Assembly: GCF_015234355.1 (NCBI RefSeq) | Contig: NZ_JADGMV010000002.1 | Location: 186,001 to 250,000, forward strand | DNA from: Psychrobacter sp. NG25 | GTDB lineage: Bacteria; Pseudomonadota; Gammaproteobacteria; Pseudomonadales; Moraxellaceae | Direction of reading: 5' to 3' | DNA: 64,000 nucleotides | Shown here: positions 8,776-17,616 of the stretch, one piece after another | Layout of the letters: every line of letters starts with the position of its first letter | Position numbering within the stretch: the first letter of the stretch is position 1 | Notes under the pieces: generated by a model | Told to the model about the DNA's origin: nothing | The model's database searches: none | The model's input: the letters and a program-made list of their open reading frames with translations, nothing else | Position numbers and translations under genes: made by a program

Positions 8776-8993
8776 TAATAACGATAGCCTCTATATCAAC
8801 GATTTTATTTTTAAAAAAATTGAATCCATAAAGGTCTTATAGTTGGCGGGCTTCATTCGTAACTACCCACCCTTTAAACATTTCCATCATGGTAAAGACC
8901 ATAAAAGTACGCCAAAATGAACCGTATATACGACAACAAGAACGATAAAGTTTATAAAAGCTCAGTCAAAAATAATCCAAAAAAGGAATCGTC

Positions 8994-9740
8994 ATGAATA
9001 ATAAAACCTATCTAATTATCGGTGGTACAGGTGGCATTGGTAAAGCCATGATAGAGCAGCTAACCGCCAGTACAACACCGGACACGCTTGTCTTTGCTAC
9101 TCACCATAAGAATATACCTGATTTTGAAGCACCCAACTTACATTGGATATCGATGGATGTCTGCGATGAGAGCAGTATCGAGCAAGCGGCTGACATCATT
9201 AAGCAGCAGACCACTCATATCGATTGGGTCATTAACTGTGCGGGATTATTGCATACTGACACGCAGCAACCGGAGAAAGCCCTACGTCAGATGGAAACTG
9301 ATTTTTTCTTACAGAATATGCAAGTGAATGCCTTAGCCAGTTTGCTGATTGCCAAGTATATGAAACCACTACTGGCAAAAGCCACACGTAGCCATGACAC
9401 GCCCGCAATTTTTGCGACGATATCAGCGCGAGTGGGTAGTATCAGTGACAATCAACTGGGTGGTTGGTATAGCTATCGTATGAGTAAAGCGGCACTCAAT
9501 ATGGGGATGAAAAATCTGAGTATCGAATGGGGAAGGTCGCTTAAAGACGTATGTGTGGTGGTCATGCAGCCAGGAACGGTAAACACGCAACTCTCAGCAC
9601 CTTTTCAGAGTAATGTGGCTGACGGACATTTATTCTCGCCAGCCTACAGTGCAGAGTGCTTGCTAGAAGTATTGAGCAATATGACCGCTACTCAATCAGG
9701 CAGTTTTGTAGATTGGGCTGGAGAGTCCATACCTTGGTAG
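8994..9740 (+). CDS. Short-chain dehydrogenase/reductase (SDR)
   Basis: A classical-type SDR of 248 residues. The NAD(P)-binding motif GGTGGIG is at residues 10-16, NCAG at 81-84, the catalytic Ser at about 144, and Tyr161-x3-Lys165 (YRMSK). The C-terminal region resembles the CsgA-like/carbonyl-reductase branch. The substrate is unknown. AAAGGAATCGTC precedes the ATG, a strong ribosome site. It is monocistronic, with an inverted repeat at 9761-9799 after the stop and a convergent GNAT gene beyond. Confidence 0.9.
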   Translation: MNNKTYLIIGGTGGIGKAMIEQLTASTTPDTLVFATHHKNIPDFEAPNLHWISMDVCDESSIEQAADIIKQQTTHIDWVINCAGLLHTDTQQPEKALRQMETDFFLQNMQVNALASLLIAKYMKPLLAKATRSHDTPAIFATISARVGSISDNQLGGWYSYRMSKAALNMGMKNLSIEWGRSLKDVCVVVMQPGTVNTQLSAPFQSNVADGHLFSPAYSAECLLEVLSNMTATQSGSFVDWAGESIPW

Positions 9741-9760
9741 TCTTAACAATGTTTTCACAG

Positions 9761-9799
9761 TATTGATGCTCTATATATTAAGAGTTAAGAGCATCAATA
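9761..9799. terminator. Bidirectional hairpin between convergent genes
   Basis: A perfect 12-bp inverted repeat (TATTGATGCTCT at 9761-9772, AGAGCATCAATA at 9788-9799) with a 15-nt loop lies between the SDR and the convergent GNAT gene. There is no long T-run, so termination is likely but not certain. Confidence 0.5.
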
Positions 9800-9804
9800 T
9801 TGAT

Positions 9805-10431
9805 TTAGGTCATCAAATACAACAAGCCTAGAACAAATAAAGCCGCCATAATCAACAGTAAAAAGCTTAGTACTTTACTCGTCGTAGAAGACGCACCTGT
9901 ACTTTCTTTTTTTACTTTAACTTTTTTGACAACGTGCAGAACCATTTTTACATGTTCAATATTGTCTTCGAGATAATGCTCACCCTCTGGTACAAACCCT
10001 AGAGATTCGTAGAAGCCAATCAAGTAAGCTTGTGCAGAGATAATGATAGGGCGCTTTTTACCATATTTTTTACGGCAATGTGCAATAGCCTGATTCATCA
10101 TCTGCCGTGCTAAACCGTCCCCCCGATGCGCTGCTAATACCAGCACTCTGCCAATAGAGGACATAGCGGTGTCGCTTACTTTGGTCGTCGCATCGGATGA
10201 TGATAAATTAGACCGTAACTTATTAAATTCAGGCGGGATAATGCGGCAATAAGCCACCAATGCCTCGTTCTGATGTGCAATCAGATGCAGACAATCAAAG
10301 TCCAGCTCATCCATATCTTGATAAGCACAGTTTTGTTCGACCACAAACACTTGTGAGCGGGCTTTTAAAATATGATATAGGTCAACGGAGGTTAGCTCAT
10401 CGAACGTTTTAATAGAAAAGGTACAGGTCAT
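9805..10431 (-). CDS. ElaA-like GNAT acetyltransferase with C-terminal membrane anchor
   Basis: A 208-residue protein. Residues ~1-165 match the ElaA branch of GNAT N-acetyltransferases: LYHILKARSQVFVVEQNC near the N-terminus, the DMDELDFDCLHL segment, and an acetyl-CoA loop (GRVLVLAAHRGDGLARQM). A Lys/Ser-rich linker (VKKVKVKKESTGASSTTSK) leads to a single hydrophobic helix covering the last ~20 residues (SFLLLIMAALFVLGLLYLMT). ElaA proteins normally end after the catalytic domain, so this looks tail-anchored in the inner membrane with the enzyme in the cytoplasm. The substrate is unknown. The ribosome site is weak. Confidence 0.82.
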   Translation of the reverse strand: MTCTFSIKTFDELTSVDLYHILKARSQVFVVEQNCAYQDMDELDFDCLHLIAHQNEALVAYCRIIPPEFNKLRSNLSSSDATTKVSDTAMSSIGRVLVLAAHRGDGLARQMMNQAIAHCRKKYGKKRPIIISAQAYLIGFYESLGFVPEGEHYLEDNIEHVKMVLHVVKKVKVKKESTGASSTTSKVLSFLLLIMAALFVLGLLYLMT

Positions 10432-10540
10432 AATTAAGCAGCTTTTAACGAATTGATTATTGAGGTTAAGTACAATATTAAATAATGGTTAAACATTGGA
10501 ACGTTTCAAGTAATGCGCATTATAACGATTTAAGTACGTA

Positions 10541-12388
10541 TTAACCATGTAGGGTTTGACTGATTTTATCCAAGTTCAAGCTATCAGACATGGCGCTAAA
10601 AATCTCAAAATACTTACCACGTTTTTTATACAGTTCTTTATGCGTGCCTGTCTCTACCACTCGGCCATTTTCTATCACCACCAAATCATCGGCATCAATG
10701 ATTTGCGCAATATTGTGCGACACAATAATCACAGTTCGATCTTCTTTAATTAAATCCAAGCTTTTTTTGACTTGTTGACTGGCAATTGCATCAAGGCTGG
10801 CCGTGGGCTCATCCAAAAATACGATGGGTGGATCCTTTAAAAACATTCTTGCCAGCGCAATACGTTGCTGCTGACCACCAGATAATGATTTTGCCTCGCT
10901 CTCATAACCCTGTGGTAGCTGAATTACTTGCTCATGGATAGAGGCTTTTTTGGCAGCAGCTACAATGTCTTCATCGCTCGCACTCATGTCACCATAACGA
11001 ATATTTTCCCCAATCGTACCTGAAAAAATATGGTTACTTTGCAATACAAGCCCAATTTTTTGGCGCAATGCCTGCGTATCATAGTCGTCTAAATCATGAC
11101 CATCTAAGCAAATACTGCCCGCGTCTGGCGCATAGAACTTCACCAACAAGTTGATAATAGTGCTTTTACCAGCGCCACTCAGGCCCACTAGTGCAGTAAT
11201 ACGGTTGGGTTTTATGGCGAAACTGACATCGGTTAAGGCCTTTGTGCCATTAGGATAGGTAAAATCGACGTTTTTGAGTTCAATATGACCTTGCAATTTA
11301 TCACTTTGTAAACCGCCAAGGGTTTCAATTTGGCTGTCATCTTCTAAAATATCGAAGAAGCCTTCTGCATAAGTTAAGGCATTATTGATTTGGTCATAAA
11401 TGCGATGCAGCTGACGGATGGGGGCAGCGACATTTTGAAACAACATGACATGAAACAAAATCATACCGATGGTCATCTCACCCTTTAAGACAAAATACGC
11501 GGTAAGTAAAATAATGACCACCACGCCAATCTGTTCGATAAAAGTTTTGATGGCATCGTAAATAAAGGCAATGCTACGAATACGCAGCTGATTGTCAGTC
11601 ATGTCTTTTTGAATGACTAAATGCTTCTGGGCTTCGATTGGCTCACGTACAAAAGATTTGACCACACTGATGGCATTAATCAACGAGATGACCAAGCCGC
11701 TTTTGGCTTCACGATAGCCGCGCATTTGTCGCCGAAATCCTTGTAAACGATTGGCTTGTTTTTGACTGATAAAGAAATAAATGGGCACAATAATAAGCCC
11801 GACCATACCTACCCAAAAATTGGTCGAAAACATGATAACAAGTGACACAATGGCACTGGCAAATAGCGGCAGCATATCAATAAAAAAGTTTTGTACCAAA
11901 GTGGTGAGACTACTTACGCCTAGATCGATACGGGTTTGTAGTTTGCCACTGTCGTTATTGCTACTGGTATAAAACGACATGCGATAGGTTAATATCCTCT
12001 CGACCACCTTTTGAGACAAATCCCTTGATAGGTTGATGCGGATTCTTTCACCAAAATAGCGCTGCCCAAACGAGATAAAAATGGACAGTAGCTCTTTTAT
12101 GAGTAGTACGGCGCTAATAATACTCAGCATACGTACACCAGCTGCCCAAGGATCAGTAAGAGTAGCGATATCGGTTAAGGTATCTACGGTGTAACGCAAA
12201 ACAAAAGCATTGACCTGTGCGGTAAAAGAGCCGAGTACAGTCAATACTAAGGTCAGTAAGATTAATGCTTTGTAAGGTGCAGCAAACACGGCTAACTTTT
12301 TAAGGATAGACCACAGCAAAGCGCCCCGTTCTACTTTATTGGTGGGCGGCTTGTTATTAAGTGGCACACGGCGCGGTGGTGTTGGCAT
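10541..12388 (-). CDS. ABC exporter, fused membrane and ATPase domains
   Basis: A 615-residue half-transporter with the MsbA/multidrug layout: six membrane helices in residues ~30-325, then a nucleotide-binding domain. Visible motifs are Walker A GLSGAGKST, Q-loop LVLQSN, signature LSGGQQQRIALAR, Walker B IVFLDEPT and the switch histidine (VSHN). It would work as a homodimer in the inner membrane exporting lipids, drugs or peptides; the substrate is unknown. I place the start at ATG 12388 rather than the TTG four codons earlier. The 140-bp gap after the gene and the Imm51 gene upstream do not point to a substrate. Confidence 0.9.
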   Translation of the reverse strand: MPTPPRRVPLNNKPPTNKVERGALLWSILKKLAVFAAPYKALILLTLVLTVLGSFTAQVNAFVLRYTVDTLTDIATLTDPWAAGVRMLSIISAVLLIKELLSIFISFGQRYFGERIRINLSRDLSQKVVERILTYRMSFYTSSNNDSGKLQTRIDLGVSSLTTLVQNFFIDMLPLFASAIVSLVIMFSTNFWVGMVGLIIVPIYFFISQKQANRLQGFRRQMRGYREAKSGLVISLINAISVVKSFVREPIEAQKHLVIQKDMTDNQLRIRSIAFIYDAIKTFIEQIGVVVIILLTAYFVLKGEMTIGMILFHVMLFQNVAAPIRQLHRIYDQINNALTYAEGFFDILEDDSQIETLGGLQSDKLQGHIELKNVDFTYPNGTKALTDVSFAIKPNRITALVGLSGAGKSTIINLLVKFYAPDAGSICLDGHDLDDYDTQALRQKIGLVLQSNHIFSGTIGENIRYGDMSASDEDIVAAAKKASIHEQVIQLPQGYESEAKSLSGGQQQRIALARMFLKDPPIVFLDEPTASLDAIASQQVKKSLDLIKEDRTVIIVSHNIAQIIDADDLVVIENGRVVETGTHKELYKKRGKYFEIFSAMSDSLNLDKISQTLHG

Positions 12389-12422
12389 ATCGAAAAACAA
12401 ACCTAACGTTTACGGTGAATTT

Positions 12423-12776
12423 TTAATCTAGCTCAGCTCGCAAAAATAAGTCAGATATCAGTTTGTCATCTTCACACGCTTGCTTAAAAGCTAAAATGAA
12501 AGCGCTTAAGGCCTTTTTATCTGAAGAATAAGCCACAAACATGCTGCCTTCTGGATCGAACTTTACTAGATTGTTCCATTCAGAATGCTGTTCTTGCAAA
12601 AATACAGCGGCTAAACTTCCCCAGTCATAACCGTTGCCTTCAAACCCTTCATCTGCACGTGTGGCGAATATATCCGCCTTATAAGAGCCGACGTCACTCA
12701 AACATACAGACGCGCTATCTTCATGCTCTACCCAAAAAAAAGGGCTGATTTTTTGCTCAAAATCTAGATCACTCAT
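12423..12776 (-). CDS. Imm51 family immunity protein (orphan)
   Basis: A 117-residue protein matching the Imm51 family of polymorphic-toxin immunity proteins. Clues are the DWGSLAAVFLQEQ motif near residues 52-64 and FDPEGSMFVAYSSDKKALSA near 74-93, followed by a final helix. Immunity proteins of this family bind and neutralise a toxin delivered by contact-dependent or type VI systems. No toxin gene, VgrG, Hcp, Rhs or CdiA fragment is nearby, so this appears to be an orphan protecting against foreign toxins. It lies 34 bp upstream of the ABC exporter in the same direction and may be co-transcribed with it. A good ribosome site (AAGG) precedes ATG 12776. Confidence 0.78.
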   Translation of the reverse strand: MSDLDFEQKISPFFWVEHEDSASVCLSDVGSYKADIFATRADEGFEGNGYDWGSLAAVFLQEQHSEWNNLVKFDPEGSMFVAYSSDKKALSAFILAFKQACEDDKLISDLFLRAELD

Positions 12777-12901
12777 GATGCTATACCTTTTGATATTAAA
12801 ATCTCAGAATGTATAGCATATTATCAGAATTATCGGAGAAAGAGAGTGGTTCATCCATTTTAGATATGCGATATCATGATTGGCAACCTATTATTATCGA
12901 T

Positions 12902-14155
12902 CTAAAATGCATCGGCTGGCACAAAAACCTCACCAACCATTATACGGCGGGCTGAGCGACTCATTGATACTTTTTTTGCCTGCCAGCGGCCGTCGACTTG
13001 CTCTGTTTTTCCACCGACCAGCAACGTACCTGATGGGTGACCAAAACGTACTTCATCGAACTTCTGACCACCAGCGGCCTCATTTACTAAGGTGCCTTGT
13101 GTGGTTGCCGCTGCTGCAATGGCGACGGCTGCTGTACCCATCATGGCATGATGCAGTTGCCCCATACTCATGGCACGTACCACCAAATCAATCTCGCCAG
13201 CATCGACCGATTTACCACTAGAGGCGGTATAGCTCTGTGCTGCGCCTACCCAAGCGACTTTAGGAATGTGTTGACTGGTTTGCGCCTCGCTCACATTTTT
13301 AAACAAGCCCATCGCTACACCGCCTTTGGCACGGATTTTCTCAAGTTTGGTAAGTAGCTCGTTGTCACCATTGATGTCACCTTGCAACTCAGTACCCGTA
13401 AAGCCTAAATCTTCTGCTTTCAGAAAGATGGTCGGGATGCCTGCGCTGATAAAAGTGGCTTTGACGCTGTCGGTAGTTAAACCGTAGCCAGATACATCGA
13501 AGTCATCGACCAAGTTACCAGTGGGGAACATATCGCTAGTGGCATCCACAGGATCAATAAACTCAATTTTGACTTCAGCAGCAAGGAAGGTCACACCATC
13601 TAATTCAAAATCGCCCGTCTCTTGAACTTGTACTTTGTTATTTGCGCCTTTATAGACTGGCACATGGGCAATGATGGTTTTTCCGATATTTTCTTGCCAG
13701 ATACGTACTTCACAAATACCGCTTTCAGCATTGTCATTGATGCTGTTATTGATCTTGTCAGCATCAACCAATCCCATATTAATGGCACAGGCACCAACCG
13801 CTGCGGTTAAATTGCCACAGTTTCCCGCCCAGTCAATCATAGGTTTGGCTATATTGACTTGTCCAAACAGGTAATTCACATCGTGATCTGATTTATCAGA
13901 GGCCGATAAAATAACCGTCTTTGAAGTGCTAGAGCTACCATTACCCAACCCATCAATTTGTTTGCCGTAAGGGTCGGGGCTGCCTATGACACGTAATAAG
14001 AAGTTATCACGTGATTCACCAGCGACTTGGCAACGCTCTGGTAGATCCGATAGTTTAAAAAATGTACCTTTGGAGGTGCCACCGCGCATATAGGTAGCAG
14101 GAACGGATAGTTGCGGGGCGAAAGCTGTTTTATTTTTTGAAGTTACTTGGGTCAT
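12902..14155 (-). CDS. prpF: 2-methylaconitate cis-trans isomerase PrpF
   Basis: A 417-residue PrpF of the diaminopimelate-epimerase-like fold. It isomerises the 2-methylaconitate made by AcnD so that aconitase can hydrate it to 2-methylisocitrate in propionyl-CoA breakdown. Family signatures are VPATYMRGGTSKG near residue 18, GNGSSSTSKTVIL near residue 72, the DWAGNCGNLTAAVGA segment with its conserved Cys around residue 112, and a C-terminal GHPSGTLLVGG. An AAAAGGAA site precedes ATG 14155. In this family prpF usually follows acnD directly. Here a toxin-antitoxin pair on the opposite strand separates the two, so prpF needs its own promoter or acnD read-through past a terminator. Confidence 0.93.
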   Translation of the reverse strand: MTQVTSKNKTAFAPQLSVPATYMRGGTSKGTFFKLSDLPERCQVAGESRDNFLLRVIGSPDPYGKQIDGLGNGSSSTSKTVILSASDKSDHDVNYLFGQVNIAKPMIDWAGNCGNLTAAVGACAINMGLVDADKINNSINDNAESGICEVRIWQENIGKTIIAHVPVYKGANNKVQVQETGDFELDGVTFLAAEVKIEFIDPVDATSDMFPTGNLVDDFDVSGYGLTTDSVKATFISAGIPTIFLKAEDLGFTGTELQGDINGDNELLTKLEKIRAKGGVAMGLFKNVSEAQTSQHIPKVAWVGAAQSYTASSGKSVDAGEIDLVVRAMSMGQLHHAMMGTAAVAIAAAATTQGTLVNEAAGGQKFDEVRFGHPSGTLLVGGKTEQVDGRWQAKKVSMSRSARRIMVGEVFVPADAF

Positions 14156-14209
14156 TACATGGATTCCTTTTTTATGCTTATTAGAGTGATAGTCGTTGAT
14201 ATAGTATTT

Positions 14210-14228
14210 TTGTGGTAAAATACCACAA
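14210..14228. promoter_or_regulatory. Palindromic operator of the toxin-antitoxin pair
   Basis: TTGTGGTA-AAA-TACCACAA is a perfect 8+3+8 palindrome, 31 bp upstream of the antitoxin start. Type II modules commonly repress themselves through such a site, bound by antitoxin alone or by the complex. It also lies between the divergent prpF and antitoxin genes and could affect prpF. Confidence 0.7.
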
Positions 14229-14259
14229 GCGTCAATATTTTTTGAATATGGAGAATTTT

Positions 14260-14481
14260 ATGTCCACTGCAAGCATACGTCTCAATAAAGCATTGGTTGA
14301 TAAAGCCTATGCAATATCTAAAGCACAACATCGCACCCCGCCAAAGCAAATAGAACATTGGGCAACCATTGGACAAATTATGGAAGACAATCCTGATCTA
14401 TCTTATGAATTTGTTCGTCAGCTTTTGATTGCGCAAGCAGAAGTGGATGCTGGTATGGTTGAACCTTACGAATTTGGATAA
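14260..14481 (+). CDS. ParD-like type II antitoxin
   Basis: A 73-residue protein matching the ParD-like antitoxin family: an N-terminal ASIRLNKALVDKAYAISK ribbon-helix-helix-like region, then HRTPPKQIEHWATIGQIMEDNPDLS. It should bind DNA at the palindrome just upstream and neutralise the toxin encoded 17 bp downstream. I chose ATG 14260, which has GGAG 6 nt upstream. An in-frame start at 14212 would begin inside the operator palindrome. It runs against the flanking acnD and prpF genes, a sign of insertion. Confidence 0.82.
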   Translation: MSTASIRLNKALVDKAYAISKAQHRTPPKQIEHWATIGQIMEDNPDLSYEFVRQLLIAQAEVDAGMVEPYEFG

Positions 14482-14498
14482 TGTATTTTGGATAAACA

Positions 14499-14789
14499 AT
14501 GACTCAGTCTTTAAGTATTGTTCAATCACATAGTTTTAAAAAAGCGGTTAAAAAATTACATAAAAACCAGAAAGCTGATTTAGATAATGCTGTACGTACC
14601 ATCATTGACGATCCTGATATAGGTGTTCAGAAAGTAGGCGACTTATCGTCCGTACGTGTCTATAAGTTTAAAATGCTAAAGCAGTTAACATTATTGGCTT
14701 ATATAATTGATGATGGTCAGCTTGTCCTTACCTTGTTAATGGTTGGCACACATGAGAATTTTTATCGTGATGTTAAATTAATGCTTTAA
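14499..14789 (+). CDS. RelE/ParE superfamily toxin
   Basis: A 96-residue protein with RelE/ParE features: an N-terminal basic helix (SHSFKKAVKKLHKNQKADLDNA), a central VYKFKMLKQLTLLAYII strand pair, and the C-terminal GTHENFYRDVK motif typical of RelE-type mRNA interferases. The likely action is ribosome-dependent mRNA cleavage, but a ParE-like gyrase target cannot be excluded from sequence. It begins 17 bp after the antitoxin and is intact, so the module is probably active. It ends about 110 bp before the acnD stop on the other strand, with the acnD terminator between. Confidence 0.85.
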   Translation: MTQSLSIVQSHSFKKAVKKLHKNQKADLDNAVRTIIDDPDIGVQKVGDLSSVRVYKFKMLKQLTLLAYIIDDGQLVLTLLMVGTHENFYRDVKLML

Positions 14790-14836
14790 TAATCGCTATA
14801 AAGCATTAGTCTCATTATTTGTCACATCTAGAGACT

Positions 14837-14870
14837 AAAAAACCGATGCCATATCTCCATATAACATCGG
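14837..14870 (-). terminator. Rho-independent terminator of acnD
   Basis: Read on the minus strand, CCGATG...CATCGG forms a 12-bp stem (14859-14870 with 14843-14854, two G-T pairs) with a 4-nt loop, followed by TTTTTT at 14842-14837. It lies about 30 bp after the acnD stop. Confidence 0.75.
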
Positions 14871-14898
14871 CTCTTTGATTACTCAAAACATACAATAC

Positions 14899-17556
14899 TT
14901 AGACAATATCTAGCGTACCTTCGATAAACTCTTTAGCAAAACGCTGTAGCATACCGCCTGCATTGTACATTTTGACTTCATCAGCAGTATCAAGTCGGCA
15001 GATAATAGGCGTCTCAGTGGTGCTACCATCAGCACGATGGATCACTAGAGTCATCAACCCGCCAGCAGAAACTTCGCCAGTCACATCAAACACTTCGGTA
15101 CCATCAATGCTTAAGGTCTCGCGAGTAACGCCTTCTTCAAACTGTAACGGTAGCGCACCCATACCCACTAAGTTTTGACGATGAATACGCTCAAAGTCCT
15201 CAGCGACGACCACTTCTACACCAGCGAGACGTACACCTTTGGCAGCCCAATCACGGCTTGAGCCTTGACCATAGCCGTCACCTGCGATGATGATGAGTGG
15301 CTGCTCACGGTTCATGTAGGTTTCAATCGCTTCCCACATGCGCATGACTTGACCTTCCGGCTCTACACGCGCCAGTGAGCCTTGGATAACCTCACCATCT
15401 TCATCGCGCACCATTTCGTTCAATAGTTTAGGATTGGCAAAGGTGGCACGTTGTGCGGTTAAATGGTCACCGCGATGGGTGGCGTATGAGTTGTAGTCCT
15501 CGGCAGGCAAGCCCATGGTATCTAAATACTCACCAGCAGCTGATGCACCTAAAATTGCATTCGATGGCGACATATGGTCGGTCGTGATGTTATCACCCAA
15601 CACTGCCAACGGACGCAAACCTGTTAGCGTATTCTTTTTCGCCATTTTACCTTCCCAGTACGGTGGGCGGCGAATATAGGTCGTCATTTCACGCCAGTCA
15701 TACAGTGGACTTAACGCCTTACCCGTGTCTTTTTTGGCTTCATCAAACATAGGGATATAAACGGCATTGAATTGCTCAGGCTTAACTGCTTTGGCTACAA
15801 TGGCGTCAACCTCATCATCATCAAACCAAATGTCTTTTAGATAGACATCATTGCCTTGTTGATCTTTGCCCAATGAGTCTTTTTCGATATCAAAACGGAT
15901 GTTACCGGCGATAGCATAAGCGATAACCAGTGGCGGCGATGCCAAAAATGCTTGCTTGGCATATGGATGAATACGACCGTCAAAGTTACGGTTACCAGAC
16001 AATACAGCCGTGGTGAACAAATCATTATCGATGATTTCTTTTTCGATATCAGGGTCCAGTGCGCCACTCATACCATTACATGTCGTACAAGCAAAACCAA
16101 CCACGTCAAAGCCAATCTCTTGTAGCTCAGGCATCAACCCAGCTTCTTCTAAATACATTTTTACCGTTTTTGAGCCGGGTGCTAATGATGATTTCACCCA
16201 AGGTTTTCGTAACAAGCCTTTGGCGTTGGCGTTACGGGCGACGAGGCCTGCTGCTACCATATTTCGTGGGTTAGAGGTATTGGTACAGCTGGTAATTGCG
16301 GCGATAATCACGGCACCATCTGGCATCATGCCATCTTTTGGTTCTGGTAGCTTTTCATCAGCGCCATGAGCGATACCTTTGGCAACCAAGTCCGTAGTCG
16401 ACACGCGTGCATGCGGACGCGAAGGGCCTGCCATATTACGTACGACTGCTGATAGATCAAACTCAAGCACGCGTGCGTATTCGGCTTTTTCCATGCCGTC
16501 AGCCCATAGGCCAGTTTGCTTGGCATACTGTTCGACCAATTTGATCTGAGCCTCAGAACGACCGGTTAGGCGTAGATAGTCGATGGTTTGCTCATCGATA
16601 TAGAACATCGCTGCGGTGGCACCATATTCTGGTGTCATGTTGGAGATAGACGCACGGTCGCCGACGGTTAATTGGCGTGCACCATCACCGAAGAATTCAA
16701 TGTAAGTAGATACCACACCGGCATCACGCAAAAACTCAGTCATTGCGAGTACCAAATCCGTACCGGTAATGCCTTTTTGCAGTTTGCCCGTTAGTTTGAC
16801 GCCAACGTAATCAGGGAGGCGCATATATGATGGATTGCCCAGCATGACGCTTTCAGCTTCCAATCCGCCTACGCCGATGGAGATAACACCCAACGCATCA
16901 ACCATTGGCGTGTGGCTATCCGTACCAACTAAGGTATCGGCAAAAGCGACTTCTTCACCCGCTTTGTTTTTTACCACTTGTACCACGGGTGACATTTTCT
17001 CTAGGTTAATCTGATGCATGATGCCATTACCCGGTGGTACGACATTCACATTGTCAAAAGCGTACTGACACCAGTTGATGAAATGAAAACGGTCATCATT
17101 ACGGCGCTCTTCAATGGCACGGTTTTTCTCAAATGCATCTACTTCAAAGCCCGCGTGCTCAACGGCTAGTGAGTGGTCAACGATGAGCTGAGTCGGCACG
17201 ATTGGATTTACTTTAGATGGGTCACCGCCTTGTTCAGCGATGGCATCACGTAGGCCAGCCAAATCGACAAAAGCGGTCTGACCCAAGATGTCATGACATA
17301 CCACGCGGGCAGGGTACCAAGGAAAGTCGAGGTCTTGTTTGCCTTCGATATGTTGCTTTAGCGCATTGGTTAACTCTTCTGGTGGGCAACGGCGAACCAA
17401 GTTTTCACACAATACTTTTGAGCAGAATGATAGCTTGTCATACGCACCAGCTTCGATGTTTTCGACAGCCTCACGGGTATCAAAGTAATACAAATCGGTA
17501 TCGGGAAGTGGCTTTTTAAAGGGTTCATTCATTGGTTGTACTAGTGCATTGTCCAT
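14899..17556 (-). CDS. acnD: 2-methylcitrate dehydratase AcnD (Fe-S, aconitase family)
   Basis: An 885-residue aconitase-family enzyme that dehydrates 2-methylcitrate to 2-methylaconitate. The [4Fe-4S] ligands are visible as SCTNTSNP near residue 430 and the ACTTC pair near 495. A C-terminal swivel domain carries GDGYGQGSSRDWAAKG. The assignment as AcnD rather than housekeeping AcnA rests on its place in a prp locus with prpF, as in the AcnD/PrpF version of the pathway used instead of PrpD. The ATG has AAAGGTGACTT upstream. A foreign-looking gene (17617-18348) lies between it and prpC. Confidence 0.92.
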   Translation of the reverse strand: MDNALVQPMNEPFKKPLPDTDLYYFDTREAVENIEAGAYDKLSFCSKVLCENLVRRCPPEELTNALKQHIEGKQDLDFPWYPARVVCHDILGQTAFVDLAGLRDAIAEQGGDPSKVNPIVPTQLIVDHSLAVEHAGFEVDAFEKNRAIEERRNDDRFHFINWCQYAFDNVNVVPPGNGIMHQINLEKMSPVVQVVKNKAGEEVAFADTLVGTDSHTPMVDALGVISIGVGGLEAESVMLGNPSYMRLPDYVGVKLTGKLQKGITGTDLVLAMTEFLRDAGVVSTYIEFFGDGARQLTVGDRASISNMTPEYGATAAMFYIDEQTIDYLRLTGRSEAQIKLVEQYAKQTGLWADGMEKAEYARVLEFDLSAVVRNMAGPSRPHARVSTTDLVAKGIAHGADEKLPEPKDGMMPDGAVIIAAITSCTNTSNPRNMVAAGLVARNANAKGLLRKPWVKSSLAPGSKTVKMYLEEAGLMPELQEIGFDVVGFACTTCNGMSGALDPDIEKEIIDNDLFTTAVLSGNRNFDGRIHPYAKQAFLASPPLVIAYAIAGNIRFDIEKDSLGKDQQGNDVYLKDIWFDDDEVDAIVAKAVKPEQFNAVYIPMFDEAKKDTGKALSPLYDWREMTTYIRRPPYWEGKMAKKNTLTGLRPLAVLGDNITTDHMSPSNAILGASAAGEYLDTMGLPAEDYNSYATHRGDHLTAQRATFANPKLLNEMVRDEDGEVIQGSLARVEPEGQVMRMWEAIETYMNREQPLIIIAGDGYGQGSSRDWAAKGVRLAGVEVVVAEDFERIHRQNLVGMGALPLQFEEGVTRETLSIDGTEVFDVTGEVSAGGLMTLVIHRADGSTTETPIICRLDTADEVKMYNAGGMLQRFAKEFIEGTLDIV

Positions 17557-17616
17557 AAGTCACCTTTAGCGGTTGGCTGGTTGGAATGTGGGTTTAAAAT
17601 GTAAAATATAATTAGG

